Of a DNA stretch of 64,000 nucleotides, positions 21,238 to 34,600 are shown one piece after another; the first letter of the stretch is position 1; the number at the start of each line of letters is the position of its first letter. The position numbers and the translations under genes were made by a program. The notes beneath the pieces were generated by a model, which was not told the DNA's origin, made no database searches, and saw only the letters and a program-made list of their open reading frames with translations. The stretch comes from Juglans regia (Eukaryota > Streptophyta > Magnoliopsida > Fagales > Juglandaceae): the NCBI RefSeq assembly GCF_001411555.2, contig NC_049916.1:25500558-25564557 (forward strand). The letters run 5' to 3'.

Positions 21238-24200
21238 CTGACCAACGAAATAAAATTCAACTGTCAGAAAATATTCAAAGCACTAAAAACTCCCTTCGAC
21301 TCTACTAAAGAATGTCTGTCATATTAAAGCCTGAAGGAAAAATGTTAAAACGCCCTCCCAAATACTAGTGCCTTAAATGTCAAAGCATAATCCCATAAAT
21401 ATAAACTGAAAAAAAAAAAAAAAAAAAAAATCCCACAAAAATCCATGTTCTCTGAGAGAGAGAGAGAGAGAGAGAGGGAGAGTTTGCTTTGTAGTGCTTT
21501 GTGGTTTGCAGAAATGTACATTCCCAACAACTCAGTTGCCATCGCAGAGTTTAAACTCTTCCAAGGAACGCTCACAATCCTCGAAACTTCTATCATTTCT
21601 TTCTCTCCATATACACCAAAAAATACAAATGGGAGCCATCCTCCACACAGCTGCAATTTGTGGTGTCCCCATGATCCCTCTCCAAATAGCTAGTAGTTCA
21701 ACCACCCTTTCCGGCATAACCCATGCTAATCCCACTTTGCCGAAAAAATAATTTCATATGACCCTTACAAACTCACAATGTAGAAGTAGATGATCCATTA
21801 TTTCTGCACATACAACACCGGTCGATGATGATAAACCCACATTTTCTTAAGTTATCAACCGTCAGCATCTTCCCTAAAGCTGCTGTCCAAGCAAAAACAG
21901 CAGCCTTTGTAGGTGCTTTACTCCTCCAAATGTTCTTCCAAGGAAAGTGATTCCTATCTTGGGCAGTAAGAGTATCATAAAAGGAGCGTACAGAAAAATT
22001 GCCTTTCTTGGAAGGCCACCACTCCAGTTTATCCTCCACTGTAACAGTAGGACTAATGTTGTACAGGAAGTTAAAGAACTCCACCATGAATCCTACTTCC
22101 CAATTATGGGCCTCCCGAATAAAACTAACATTCCATTGATGCGCCCCATTATTAATATCCCTCAATTCAGCCACCACACCATCTTGTTCCCTTGCAACTA
22201 TGAAAATAGCGGAGTATACATCCTTAAGAGCCATATCTCCAACCCAGACGTCATGCCAAAAACTGATTCTATGGCCATCCCCCATACACAGCCTGGTGTT
22301 GCGAGAGAAAGACCACCAACCTTTCCGAATATGCTTCCATAACCCCACCCCGTACGCCCCCCCAACTTCATTAGAGTACCAACCCCCCCTTATACTCCCA
22401 TACTTACTATCAATCACCATATTCCATAAGGCTTCCCTCTCATAATTATATCTTCATAGCCACTTCCAGAGAAGAGCCTTATTGAAAGCCCTCACATTAC
22501 GAATCCCCAATCCACCACCGCTCAAAGGAGAGCACACCTTATCCCACCCAACTAAATGGAACTAAAACTCTTCTCCAAGTCCACCCCACAAAAAATCTCG
22601 TAAAAGGAAATAATGACAAGAAATAGGTGGGAAGGTTGGACAAATACACAAGGGTACTCTTTATCAATGTAATCCAACCCCCTTTAGATAAATACACCCG
22701 TTTCCACCCAGCCAACCTCCGCTCTATTTTCTCTAACACCCCATCCCAAATAGTCTTAGCTTTGAATGACGCTTCCAATAGTAGGCCAAGGTACTTCATA
22801 GGCAACGAAGAGACTGCACATCCCAATATATTAGCCAATCCCCTGACATTACTCACATTACCCACAACAACCATCTTCGTTTTCGAGAGATTTATTTTTA
22901 ACCCGGATAACGCTTCAAAACATAGCAGAATAGCCTTTAAATATTGAAGGTGACTTGGATTTGCCTCGCAAAATAACAACGTATCATCTGCAAACAAAAG
23001 ATATGATATAATGGTAGCAACAAACATGGTTAGTATTCCCCACTAAATAACCTGAGAAAAAGCCACCCTCCATTGAAGCTGACAACATTCTACTTAATGC
23101 CTCCATGACAACAACAAATAAGAGGGGTGATAGTGGATCTCCTTGGCGCAACCCCCTTGAGCTGTTAAGAGAACCCACGGGATCACCGTTAACAAATTCC
23201 AAGAAGCGTATTGTTGTCACACAATGTCTCATCCACCCCCTCCATTGCTCCCCAAAACCACATCTCCCCAACAAATAAAAAAGGAATTCCTAATAGATGT
23301 GATCATAGGTCTCTCTATGTCTAATTTGCATAAAATACGTAGGACCCCTGACTTGATCATTCTGTTCAAGCATTCATTGGCAATGAGAACCAAGTCCAAT
23401 ATTTGTCTACCCCTAACAAATGCATTTTGAGACTTAGAGATGATTTTATCCATAACCGTGCTCATCCTATCAGCAAGAACTTTTAATATTATCTTGTACA
23501 TACTGGCTACAAGACTAATAGGCCGAAAATCATGCACCTCTATTGCATTAACCTTTTTAGAGATAAGTGCAATAAATGTAGCATTTAAACTCTTCTCAAT
23601 AAATCTGCATGACATCCCCTTTCACCACCTCCCAACACTTCTGAAAAAATGCCATAGAAAAACCATCAGGGACCGAAGCTTTGTCTTTGTTCATTTTTCT
23701 GACTACTTGGTGTACCTCTTCCTCTTCAAATGGTCTCTCCAACCAAGCCATACTATTCTGATCAATGGCCTCAAAAGCAAGACCATCTAATCTAGGCCTC
23801 TATTCAAGGGGTTCCGAAAGCAAATCTTCAAAATGTCCAGCAATGTAGCCCTTTATCGCTGACTGGTCAGCAAAATTGTAGCTAGGGGTGGCAATATGTG
23901 ATACGACCCGTTAATCCAATACGAGCACGACACGATAAAAGTGGGTTAGGGTTTAGCCTTAACGTGTTCGGGTCAAAACGGGTTGACCCGTTAAGACACG
24001 ATTGCTTAACGGGTCACTAACAGGTCAACCCGTTATGACCCGTTAAGAAAATCGAATTTACCTTTATACCCTTAGACCTAAAATTCAAAAAACCCTAAAC
24101 TACCTAACCCACACCGCCCCCTCTGTTTTCTAGCTTTTCTTTTTCTCACAGTCACGTTGCGCCCTCTCATATCTTCGTCTTTAACCCATGGCCCCGCAGC

Positions 24201-24556
24201 GACTCCCTCTCCCCTCAGTCTCATCTCATGCTGCCCCCTCCACACCGCCCCTCATCGACTTCAACCTAGTACCCTGTCGCCCATGGCTCCACAACACAAA
24301 GCCCAAAGGTGATCGAATTTCTTTCTCTTCTCTTCTTTTCTTTTTTTAGTTTCTGAGATTTTAAATTTTGAAAGAGGGATGGGGAGCTTTGGAGTTTACT
24401 AGTTTACTGATCCAAGCAGATCTTGAAGATACTTCACTGGGCGTTTTTTTTCTCAAATCCTCTCAGAAATCAGAATCTCTTCTCCTGGTGACGCCGCCCC
24501 TCTTCAACCCACAAATCGTTTCTTTTGTTTTTTTCTTTTTTTTTTTTTTTGGGGGG

Positions 24557-24656
24557 NNNNNNNNNNNNNNNNNNNNNNNNNNNNNNNNNNNNNNNNNNNN
24601 NNNNNNNNNNNNNNNNNNNNNNNNNNNNNNNNNNNNNNNNNNNNNNNNNNNNNNNN
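24557..24656. other. 100-N scaffold gap
   Basis: Exactly 100 N separate a T-then-G homopolymer (left) from AACGTGCTGGGG (right). The round number marks a gap of unknown size. The two flanks are the end and the beginning of the same 7-kb sequence, so the true gap may be negative, meaning an unmerged overlap. Confidence 0.97.
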
Positions 24657-25479
24657 AACGTGCTGGGGTGAAAAAAAAAAAAAAAAAAAAGAAGAAGAAA
24701 AAAAATTATGTGAGGTGTGTGGAAAGTGTGATGTATAATAGTGTGTGATATAGCATTCCTCTTCTTCTAAGAGTAAAATTAGATAGAAGTTTCGAATAGA
24801 AAAATTTTACGAGCAATACTACACAATTTTTTAGTCTCTATATATTATATTTTTTTTTTAATTTTTTTGAGTTTATTATTTTAAAATTAATTCAATTCTT
24901 CTATTCATTATTCATATATTAAATATTTGATAAAAAAAAATTAAAAAAAATATGGTGTGTGGAGGTTGTGTGAATAATAAGAAGTTGTATAGATTTTTTC
25001 AAATTTTATATAAGATTTTTGTAAAAAAGTAAGTCTTATTAATAAAAAATAATTTTTTACAATTTTTTTAAGTGTGATCTACATGAAGCTTGTATATTTG
25101 GAGTTTGTATAAATTATTTTTCTTCATCGAATGATATATATGATCGTTCTCATCACTCTCTCTCCTCTCTCTCATATATAATAAATGATATTTACAGTCA
25201 TAGAGTACGTAACTGTTGAGTCTTTTTTTTAAAAAAAATAAATATGAGATCTACATAAAAAAAATTAATTTTTTAAAAATATACTCCATTGAAAAAAAAA
25301 TGTAATATTTACTCAATTTATTACTGTATATAACATTACTTTTAATTTTTGTGTATGTTTTCCTAAAGGAATATTTTTTAATCATGAATCAAATGGTCAA
25401 AGTTTTACTTTAATGTAATTAATATTCAAGAATACAAAATACATTGTTAAACACTTCAACAAGATAGTATTGGACCACG

Positions 25480-25528
<49 letters not shown>

Positions 25529-28500
25529 AAACAAATATATTGTCAAAAGACCCGTATGCATGCGCGCACACATATATCATATCAAAATAGTTAGAATAAA
25601 AATTTGAACAATACTTAAAACAAATAGAATAGAATAAAAGTAATATTATACACTATACTCTTATCCTGTCACATCTTATTGAATAGAATAATAATGTAGT
25701 GTATATAATTTTTTACAGAATAAATAAGTAGGTCTTGTAATTTATATACTTCTTTGAATATTTATTTGGTCATTGTTAGGATATGTAGTTGATATAATGG
25801 TAACTTATTGATTGACGTGAAAGGTTCGAGTCTGTTGTGTATTAAGTATATGACTTGTAAATAAATTTGATTTATGGAATTATTTTTAATGAATAATGAA
25901 TGATAATTGCATGCAATTCCCCTTTCATTTGATCCCTTTATAATTTACAAGTATTATTTTGACATTTGAGATGAATCATGTGATGTTTTTAGAGTCGAAA
26001 CAAAATGAAAGTGTTTGCTTTGCCTTTCTAGCAATTGACACTTATCAATTGGGTTCAATAAGATTTAAACAAAAAAAAAAAAAAAAAAAAATTCTTCGTT
26101 GCTTGTGTTAGTCTGGCGAGTCAACTCGTGTGTTGGTCAGTAAAAGAGTCAAGCTAACTCGGTACAAAAAATGGTATCTAGGTGGCTGAGTCAAACACTA
26201 GGAGAAGAACCTTTATGCCTTTATTCCATTCTTATTGGACAATATTTTTCAATTTCTTTCTTTTTGTTTTCCTTTTTTTTTTTTTCTTTTGTTTTTCAAA
26301 CCCAACAAATATACAGTAAACTCAAATGTTCTGTACACGTGTCGGATCAGGGTGGTTAGGAGCTAAGGAACCGCACCCATCAGTACTGCCCAAAACATAG
26401 TGTTACAGTAAACTCATAGCTAAACTCAAGAATTAACTATTGGTTACATAGTTCTGATGAAATATTTTATTAAAAATAAAATAAAATATAATTATAATAT
26501 AATTTTTGTTTAGAGATTTAAAAAATTTAATTTTTTTATTATATTTTATGTGAGAGTTTGAAAAAATTATAATGATTATATGAGATGAGATATTTTAATT
26601 TTGTGTAACCAAATCAGTCTCTCTTTCTCTCCTCTTGATTTTGGATTAATATTTTTTTATAATTTTTTTTTGAGTTTTAATATTTAAGAAAGAGAAATAT
26701 AAATATATATTAAATTTTACAAAATTTATTAGTTTTTCGAAATTTTTTTACAGACAATAATGAATATTGTAGAATTGATTTTTTGTGTTTATTTTTTCTT
26801 ATTTTTGTCTAGTATTTGGACATGGAGTCTACAGGATTTTAGTTCGTTTTTTTTTTTTTTGTAATTTATATTTTTATTAAAAATTATAAATTAGAGGTTC
26901 TCGTGTGAAATATTCTATGACTTATTTAATGATTTCTAAGGTATAAAGAAAATGAAACACTATGCCCTGGAATCATCTAGTCAGGCTTGATGTGGATAGA
27001 TATAATATTTACATAATTGGAGTAAGTGGGGGTTTTAAGTGCATGGGTATTGCTGAAAAAAAAAACATGACATATGAGGAGAAGGTTAAAAAATTAAGGA
27101 CTAAGATGGTTCTGACATGACATAATAAGAATTTATATAATAGAAAGGGAAATAGGGAACTATAATGGATTACAACTTTTATTTGTCTATTTTGGATAAT
27201 TTATTTAATTAAGTAACATGTAATGAAAATTATTTTGCCTTTAACAGATGAACAAAGCCAAAGTTATGGCCACTAGGACTACTTTCAAAGATTATTAAGA
27301 CAATGTTAGTTGCCTTAATAAATAAGACTTCTTGATCTTTATAAATATCTCTCTCTCTCTCTCTCAAATGTTCAAAATTGGCATATTGTGTGGTGTGGTC
27401 CCAAAAGCAATATCATCTTTCGTTCATAAGTTTAATATAAACTTCAGTGGGCAACATCTTTGCATGTTGTCCCAAAAGTGTATTTTTCCTTGTTTTAAAT
27501 TCCAATGTCTACATCTTGTGGCCCTGTAGAGTGTAATCTTTACAGGCTGTGTTCAGGGGATTGGAAACCGAGGCCACAATGCATTGATTGAGGTGGCTTG
27601 CATTCCTTTTTTGGGAATTCCTTGAACTACTTGAGGCAGTAGAGTTCAGATGATCAGATTAATGTTTATGATGGATCTATCTATCTTTCTTGTGAACATT
27701 AGTTGGAATTATGGGATAGAAATTTTTACAAAAGTGAATGAAAAGGATGTTTTGTCCTTGGATATCTATGACTAAACATCATGGGACTCATGATGCAATT
27801 AATCTGGTATTAAAATTTTTAGGCCATTTCAGATAAGTCCTTATTGGAGGTGTAGGTAGTAATAATCTTCTCTCTATCCTGGTCCTCAAATCACGTACAG
27901 CTTGGGCAAAGCCTAATTTTTATAAGAAATATACCCAAGGCAAGAGAAGAAACATGAAGAAAATATAATGTTCAGCATTTAGGAGCCACAGAAGACTGGC
28001 GGAGATACAGAAAATAACATCTCCTATTCTTGAATGAGTGCAATTCTAATGTCCTAGCATAAACTTTCAAATGAAATCGTGGGTCAAACCCACTCTAAAT
28101 TGCAACTATTTACATGTAGAACTAATAAAACAAATAATGGCATGTCACGGAGGAATCAAAGTTTTTCAAGACGGCACAGAGGTTGAAAGGACTACATGAG
28201 ATAAGTATTCGAGCCCATCCTGGATTTTGCACACTGCTGTGGTCTGATCTGCACGCAGATGCTCGGAGAAGGCATTGGCTTTTTCCTGGATTGAAGTCTG
28301 TGGAAGAACATCATGGGACTCGGCGGTGGCTCCCTTTATGGCTGCTGCATAAGCTTCAGCCACATCAGATATGCCTGACCAACGAAATAAAATTCAACTG
28401 TCAGAAAATATTCAAAGCACTAAAAACTCCCTTCGACTCTACTAAAGAATGTCTGTCATATTAAAGCCTGAAGGAAAAATGTTAAAACGCCCTCCCAAAT

Positions 28501-31500
28501 ACTAGTGCCTTAAATGTCAAAGCATAATCCCATAAATATAAACTGAAAAAAAAAAAAAAAAAAAAAATCCCACAAAAATCCATGTTCTCTGAGAGAGAGA
28601 GAGAGAGAGAGAGGGAGAGTTTGCTTTGTAGTGCTTTGTGGTTTGCAGAAATGTACATTCCCAACAACTCAGTTGCCATCGCAGAGTTTAAACTCTTCCA
28701 AGGAACGCTCACAATCCTCGAAACTTCTATCATTTCTTTCTCTCCATATACACCAAAAAATACAAATGGGAGCCATCCTCCACACAGCTGCAATTTGTGG
28801 TGTCCCCATGATCCCTCTCCAAATAGCTAGTAGTTCAACCACCCTTTCCGGCATAACCCATGCTAATCCCACTTTGCCGAAAAAATAATTTCATATGACC
28901 CTTACAAACTCACAATGTAGAAGTAGATGATCCATTATTTCTGCACATACAACACCGGTCGATGATGATAAACCCACATTTTCTTAAGTTATCAACCGTC
29001 AGCATCTTCCCTAAAGCTGCTGTCCAAGCAAAAACAGCAGCCTTTGTAGGTGCTTTACTCCTCCAAATGTTCTTCCAAGGAAAGTGATTCCTATCTTGGG
29101 CAGTAAGAGTATCATAAAAGGAGCGTACAGAAAAATTGCCTTTCTTGGAAGGCCACCACTCCAGTTTATCCTCCACTGTAACAGTAGGACTAATGTTGTA
29201 CAGGAAGTTAAAGAACTCCACCATGAATCCTACTTCCCAATTATGGGCCTCCCGAATAAAACTAACATTCCATTGATGCGCCCCATTATTAATATCCCTC
29301 AATTCAGCCACCACACCATCTTGTTCCCTTGCAACTATGAAAATAGCGGAGTATACATCCTTAAGAGCCATATCTCCAACCCAGACGTCATGCCAAAAAC
29401 TGATTCTATGGCCATCCCCCATACACAGCCTGGTGTTGCGAGAGAAAGACCACCAACCTTTCCGAATATGCTTCCATAACCCCACCCCGTACGCCCCCCC
29501 AACTTCATTAGAGTACCAACCCCCCCTTATACTCCCATACTTACTATCAATCACCATATTCCATAAGGCTTCCCTCTCATAATTATATCTTCATAGCCAC
29601 TTCCAGAGAAGAGCCTTATTGAAAGCCCTCACATTACGAATCCCCAATCCACCACCGCTCAAAGGAGAGCACACCTTATCCCACCCAACTAAATGGAACT
29701 AAAACTCTTCTCCAAGTCCACCCCACAAAAAATCTCGTAAAAGGAAATAATGACAAGAAATAGGTGGGAAGGTTGGACAAATACACAAGGGTACTCTTTA
29801 TCAATGTAATCCAACCCCCTTTAGATAAATACACCCGTTTCCACCCAGCCAACCTCCGCTCTATTTTCTCTAACACCCCATCCCAAATAGTCTTAGCTTT
29901 GAATGACGCTTCCAATAGTAGGCCAAGGTACTTCATAGGCAACGAAGAGACTGCACATCCCAATATATTAGCCAATCCCCTGACATTACTCACATTACCC
30001 ACAACAACCATCTTCGTTTTCGAGAGATTTATTTTTAACCCGGATAACGCTTCAAAACATAGCAGAATAGCCTTTAAATATTGAAGGTGACTTGGATTTG
30101 CCTCGCAAAATAACAACGTATCATCTGCAAACAAAAGATATGATATAATGGTAGCAACAAACATGGTTAGTATTCCCCACTAAATAACCTGAGAAAAAGC
30201 CACCCTCCATTGAAGCTGACAACATTCTACTTAATGCCTCCATGACAACAACAAATAAGAGGGGTGATAGTGGATCTCCTTGGCGCAACCCCCTTGAGCT
30301 GTTAAGAGAACCCACGGGATCACCGTTAACAAATTCCAAGAAGCGTATTGTTGTCACACAATGTCTCATCCACCCCCTCCATTGCTCCCCAAAACCACAT
30401 CTCCCCAACAAATAAAAAAGGAATTCCTAATAGATGTGATCATAGGTCTCTCTATGTCTAATTTGCATAAAATACGTAGGACCCCTGACTTGATCATGCT
30501 GTTCAAGCATTCATTGGCAATGAGAACCAAGTCCAATATTTGTCTACCCCTAACAAATGCATTTTGAGACTTAGAGATGATTTTATCCATAACCGTGCTC
30601 ATCCTATCAGCAAGAACTTTTAATATTATCTTGTACATACTGGCTACAAGACTAATAGGCCGAAAATCATGCACCTCTATTGCATTAACCTTTTTAGAGA
30701 TAAGTGCAATAAATGTAGCATTTAAACTCTTCTCAATAAATCTGCATGACATCCCCTTTCACCACCTCCCAACACTTCTGAAAAAATGCCATAGAAAAAC
30801 CATCAGGGACCGAAGCTTTGTCTTTGTTCATTTTTCTGACTACTTGGTGTACCTCTTCCTCTTCAAATGGTCTCTCCAACCAAGCCATACTATTCTGATC
30901 AATGGCCTCAAAAGCAAGACCATCTAATCTAGGCCTCTATTCAAGGGGTTCCGAAAGCAAATCTTCAAAATGTCCAGCAATGTAGCCCTTTATCGCTGAC
31001 TGGTCAGCAAAATTGTAGCTAGGGGTGGCAATATGTGATACGACCCGTTAATCCAATACGAGCACGACACGATAAAAGTGGGTTAGGGTTTAGCCTTAAC
31101 GTGTTCGGGTCAAAACGGGTTGACCCGTTAAGACACGATTGCTTAACGGGTCACTAACAGGTCAACCCGTTATGACCCGTTAAGAAAATCGAATTTACCT
31201 TTATACCCTTAGACCTAAAATTCAAAAAACCCTAAACTACCTAACCCACACCGCCCCCTCTGTTTTCTAGCTTTTCTTTTTCTCACAGTCACGTTGCGCC
31301 CTCTCATATCTTCGTCTTTAACCCATGGCCCCGCAGCGACTCCCTCTCCCCTCAGTCTCATCTCATGCTGCCCCCTCCACACCGCCCCTCATCGACTTCA
31401 ACCTAGTACCCTGTCGCCCATGGCTCCACAACACAAAGCCCAAAGGTGATCGAATTTCTTTCTCTTCTCTTCTTTTCTTTTTTTAGTTTCTGAGATTTTA

Positions 31501-31690
31501 AATTTTGAAAGAGGGATGGGGAGCTTTGGAGTTTACTAGTTTACTGATCCAAGCAGATCTTGAAGATACTTCACTGGGCGTTTTTTTTCTCAAATCCTCT
31601 CAGAAATCAGAATCTCTTCTCCTGGTGACGCCGCCCCTCTTCAACCCACAAATCGTTTCTTTTTTTTGGGGGGGGGGGGGGGGGGTTTAC
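24657..31690. repeat. Right copy of the 7.03-kb duplicated block
   Basis: This copy is continuous with the rest of the FAM114-like gene, its intron-8 LINE and the complete hAT element, so it is the one to keep when annotating. From 24657 to about 28160 it is AT-rich intergenic DNA with no recognised gene, plus an AT microsatellite (about 25484-25527). From 28166 it holds exon 9 and then transposon sequence. At its end the homopolymer reads T then about 17 G, unlike the left copy, as expected where a contig broke. Confidence 0.9.
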
Positions 31691-34600
31691 TTTTTCTTGG
31701 TTCATTTTCTGTTGGGTTTCTCTATCTGCTATTTAATCTCGATTGGTTCAATCTATTTCTTAGTCTTTTACATGCTTCTACCTAAGTGATACATGATGAA
31801 AGTACACATGATAATCAATCATTAGGATTTGAAGAATCTATCAATTAAGTTGTAAGCGTACCATTTTGTTTCCCCAAAATCTTGCTTTTTCAGAGGTGTT
31901 ACATTACATGAAAGAATATAATGATAGAAAATACATGGTGGATAACCAGCAAATACGCCTGAATTGGCACCTCCTCTCCACAATATTTAGTTGCTATGTT
32001 CGATTGAGAGCTATTATGTTGATTTATTGGATATTTAGTTTCTGAGGCAGGCCTTTCGTTCTGATATCATTAATATATTACGAAGAGGAGCTATGAGTCG
32101 CTGTTGATAGAAATTTTGAAATTTCTTTTGTTCCAAGTAATTTCTTTCATTCGAAATTTTGATATGTCAAGTGGGGAAGCTTTTCTAACAATGATTGTTA
32201 TGGAATTGATTTATTATTGATATTTTTTTTAGATACCTCTGGAAGATACTTTTGTGAGCAGCTGCAAAGGAAAGGAAAACCTTTTAAGAGGTATTTTAAA
32301 ACCTCTTACTTCTGCTATGGTTAGAAGGCTATGCATAAGATGTAAAAATATAAGTTCCCAATGTAATGCATTGCATAATCTGGTTAGAGGAACTATAAAA
32401 GTATCTTGTGTCCGGTGTACTTTCGTGAGGCTTTTGGCCTTTTAGATATTATCTTACTTACAAAAAGAATCTGGTGAGTGGATCTACTAAATGTATATCT
32501 GAAAGTTTCCACCTATCACTGTCATTTTATCAATTCATTTTTTCTTGAACGTTGCAGGTAATTGCTAAACTTGAAGGCCCTGCTGTTAGTCAGTACTGTG
32601 CTTTACGCTTATTACAAGTAGAGACTAGTATCTGGTTCAATTTTATTTCAGTTTTATTTTCAACCTTTGTTTTCGTCTTTTATTCATTCTTTTTCTTTAA
32701 GATTTATTTTTGACAATGATTGTTAAACCTTCTATAGGCAACACTTGATGAATCATTATATGAACTTGCTGGTGAGCTGATATGAGCAAGACATGATGAT
32801 ATGCTTCTATGATTGATGTATTTCAAACAGGGTATATTAACTTTTTAATTACGTTTTTAGGTGAGGTTCTTGTTGAGGGAAGAGAATTCAATCAAGGAGC
32901 AAAGTGCTCATGTTGCTTCTGTTAAAAATATTCTAGAAAACCATGCTAGTTATTTAATGTCAGGAAAAGAACTTTCCAACACCTTCCCTTTCGTTTTTTT
33001 TTTTCGAAGTCTTTTTTAAGCTGCTTGTGAACTACAGATTTAACTTCTGGATCTCTGGTCTTATAAGGTTGTTTTCTTTTCTGTTATTTGTACTTTCAAT
33101 ACAGTAATATTATTTGATATAAAACTTTATTGATGTCTTTTTTTTTAATAGAAACACAAGAAGAAGTTAAATTGGACGAGTTAACCGAAGATGTAATGGA
33201 GTTGGAGAACAAGGGCAAGGAGGACGCTCCACTTCCTTCTTCAAGTTCTAAATTTGTTTAGATCTGTGTTTTCAATTATTTATTATATTTGGGATTGTAA
33301 CATTAATATATTTACAATATATGTTTTGTTTATTATATTTGAGATGTAATTTTAATAATGAATATTATTACAAATTGTGTGGATCATATTTGTTTGGATT
33401 ATAATTTTAGACTTGTAGTTAATTTTCTATTTTTTATAGATATTATTTATATTTAAATATTTATATAAAATCAATCAGGTCAAACGGGTCGTGTTGTGTC
33501 ATGTCATATCGTGTTTGTTCAATCCATTAACGTAAACGTGTTGAAACGGAACGGGTCGCGTCAATTTATTTCTTATTCATTAACGGGTCATAATGAGTCG
33601 TGTCGTGTCAATCCGTTATCTTACCGTGTTATGTTTGGGTTTGAAATTTTGACACAAAATTCTTAATGGGTCGTGCTCGTATTGACCCATTAAGTGTAAT
33701 GTACATACCTTGACACGACACGAACACGACCCGTTAAGACAAATTGACACCCCTAATTACAGCCATCTATAATCATGGTTTCAATGGCATTATTCCTCCT
33801 ATGTGAGTTGGCAATCCGATGAAAAAACTTTGTGCATTTATCCCCCTCCCCAAGCCACAATGCCCTTTATTTTTGCCTCCAAAAAATCTCCTCCATTAGA
33901 GTCACCCTTTCTAATTCGGAAATGACTTGGTCTTTTCTAGTGCTTTCTACTTCTACACCCTCCAATCTTTGTAGCTCTTGTAATAAGGACTTCTTTTGAA
34001 ATTCTACATTACCAAATACTGTTCATTCCATGCCTTCAAATCCTTCTTTAAAGCTTTCAGCTTACTAGCCAATATGACGCTTGGAGTGCCTTGTAACTGA
34101 TATGAACTCCATCAATTCCACAAACCCATTGCTTTTCAGCCACATATTCTCAAATTTGAAGGGCCTTCTTCTGCCTTGGATGCCTCCACAATCCAACACT
34201 ATAGGAAAATGATCTGAACATATCAGTGGTAGTCTTTTCAAGCATACACTGGGTAATGCGACTCCCAAGCTAAAGATATTAGAAATATGTCTAGTCTAGA
34301 CCAAGTATGGTTATTAGACCATGTATATGTACCCCCAATAAGAGGTATGTCCATGAGCTCCAACTCAAATATGAAATTAGAAAATTCGACCATAGCATGA
34401 TTTTGTCTTCCTTCCCCCGATCTCTCACTCGGAAATCTTGTCACATTGAAATCCCCCCCTATTCACCACGGAACATCCCACCAAGAACACAATCCTGCTA
34501 GCTCTTCCCATAGAAACCACCTCTCGCTATCCAAATTAGGACCATATACCCCAATAAATGCCCATAAAAAATCATTTTCAGTATTTTTAAAAGAACACCC

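Larger units (their letters stand above)
17521..24556. repeat. Left copy of a 7.03-kb duplicated block, probably an assembly artefact
   Basis: The block matches 24657-31690 with a constant offset of 7136, which changes to 7137 after one extra T in a T-run near 19520. Besides that indel I noticed only four substitutions (near 19388, 19446, 19463 and 23361). The copy ends in a T/G homopolymer exactly at the 100-N gap, and the other copy starts exactly after it. It carries an orphan last exon (21029-21237) of the gene whose other eight exons lie beyond the right copy. It also holds an AT microsatellite (18347-18390), LINE sequence (about 21550-23874, minus) and the first 674 bp of the hAT element (from 23883). 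Confidence 0.9.

Noticed and set aside
21345..21751. Small frames containing Ser-Leu or Arg-Glu runs
   Set aside because: They come from a GA/CT microsatellite and an A-run next to the LINE end; the same frames recur at 28482-28888.
24368..24748. An open frame crossing the N gap
   Set aside because: Its middle is unknown bases, and its two ends come from opposite ends of the duplicated block.
17521..31690. A true tandem segmental duplication of gene and LINE sequence
   Set aside because: The copy boundaries coincide exactly with the N gap, the left copy has only one orphan exon, and the copies are nearly identical. An assembly overlap explains all of this more simply.
32254..32445. 63-codon frame in the hAT element
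   Set aside because: It has no match to RIC1 or to a transposase that I can recognise and stands alone between intron-like tracts.
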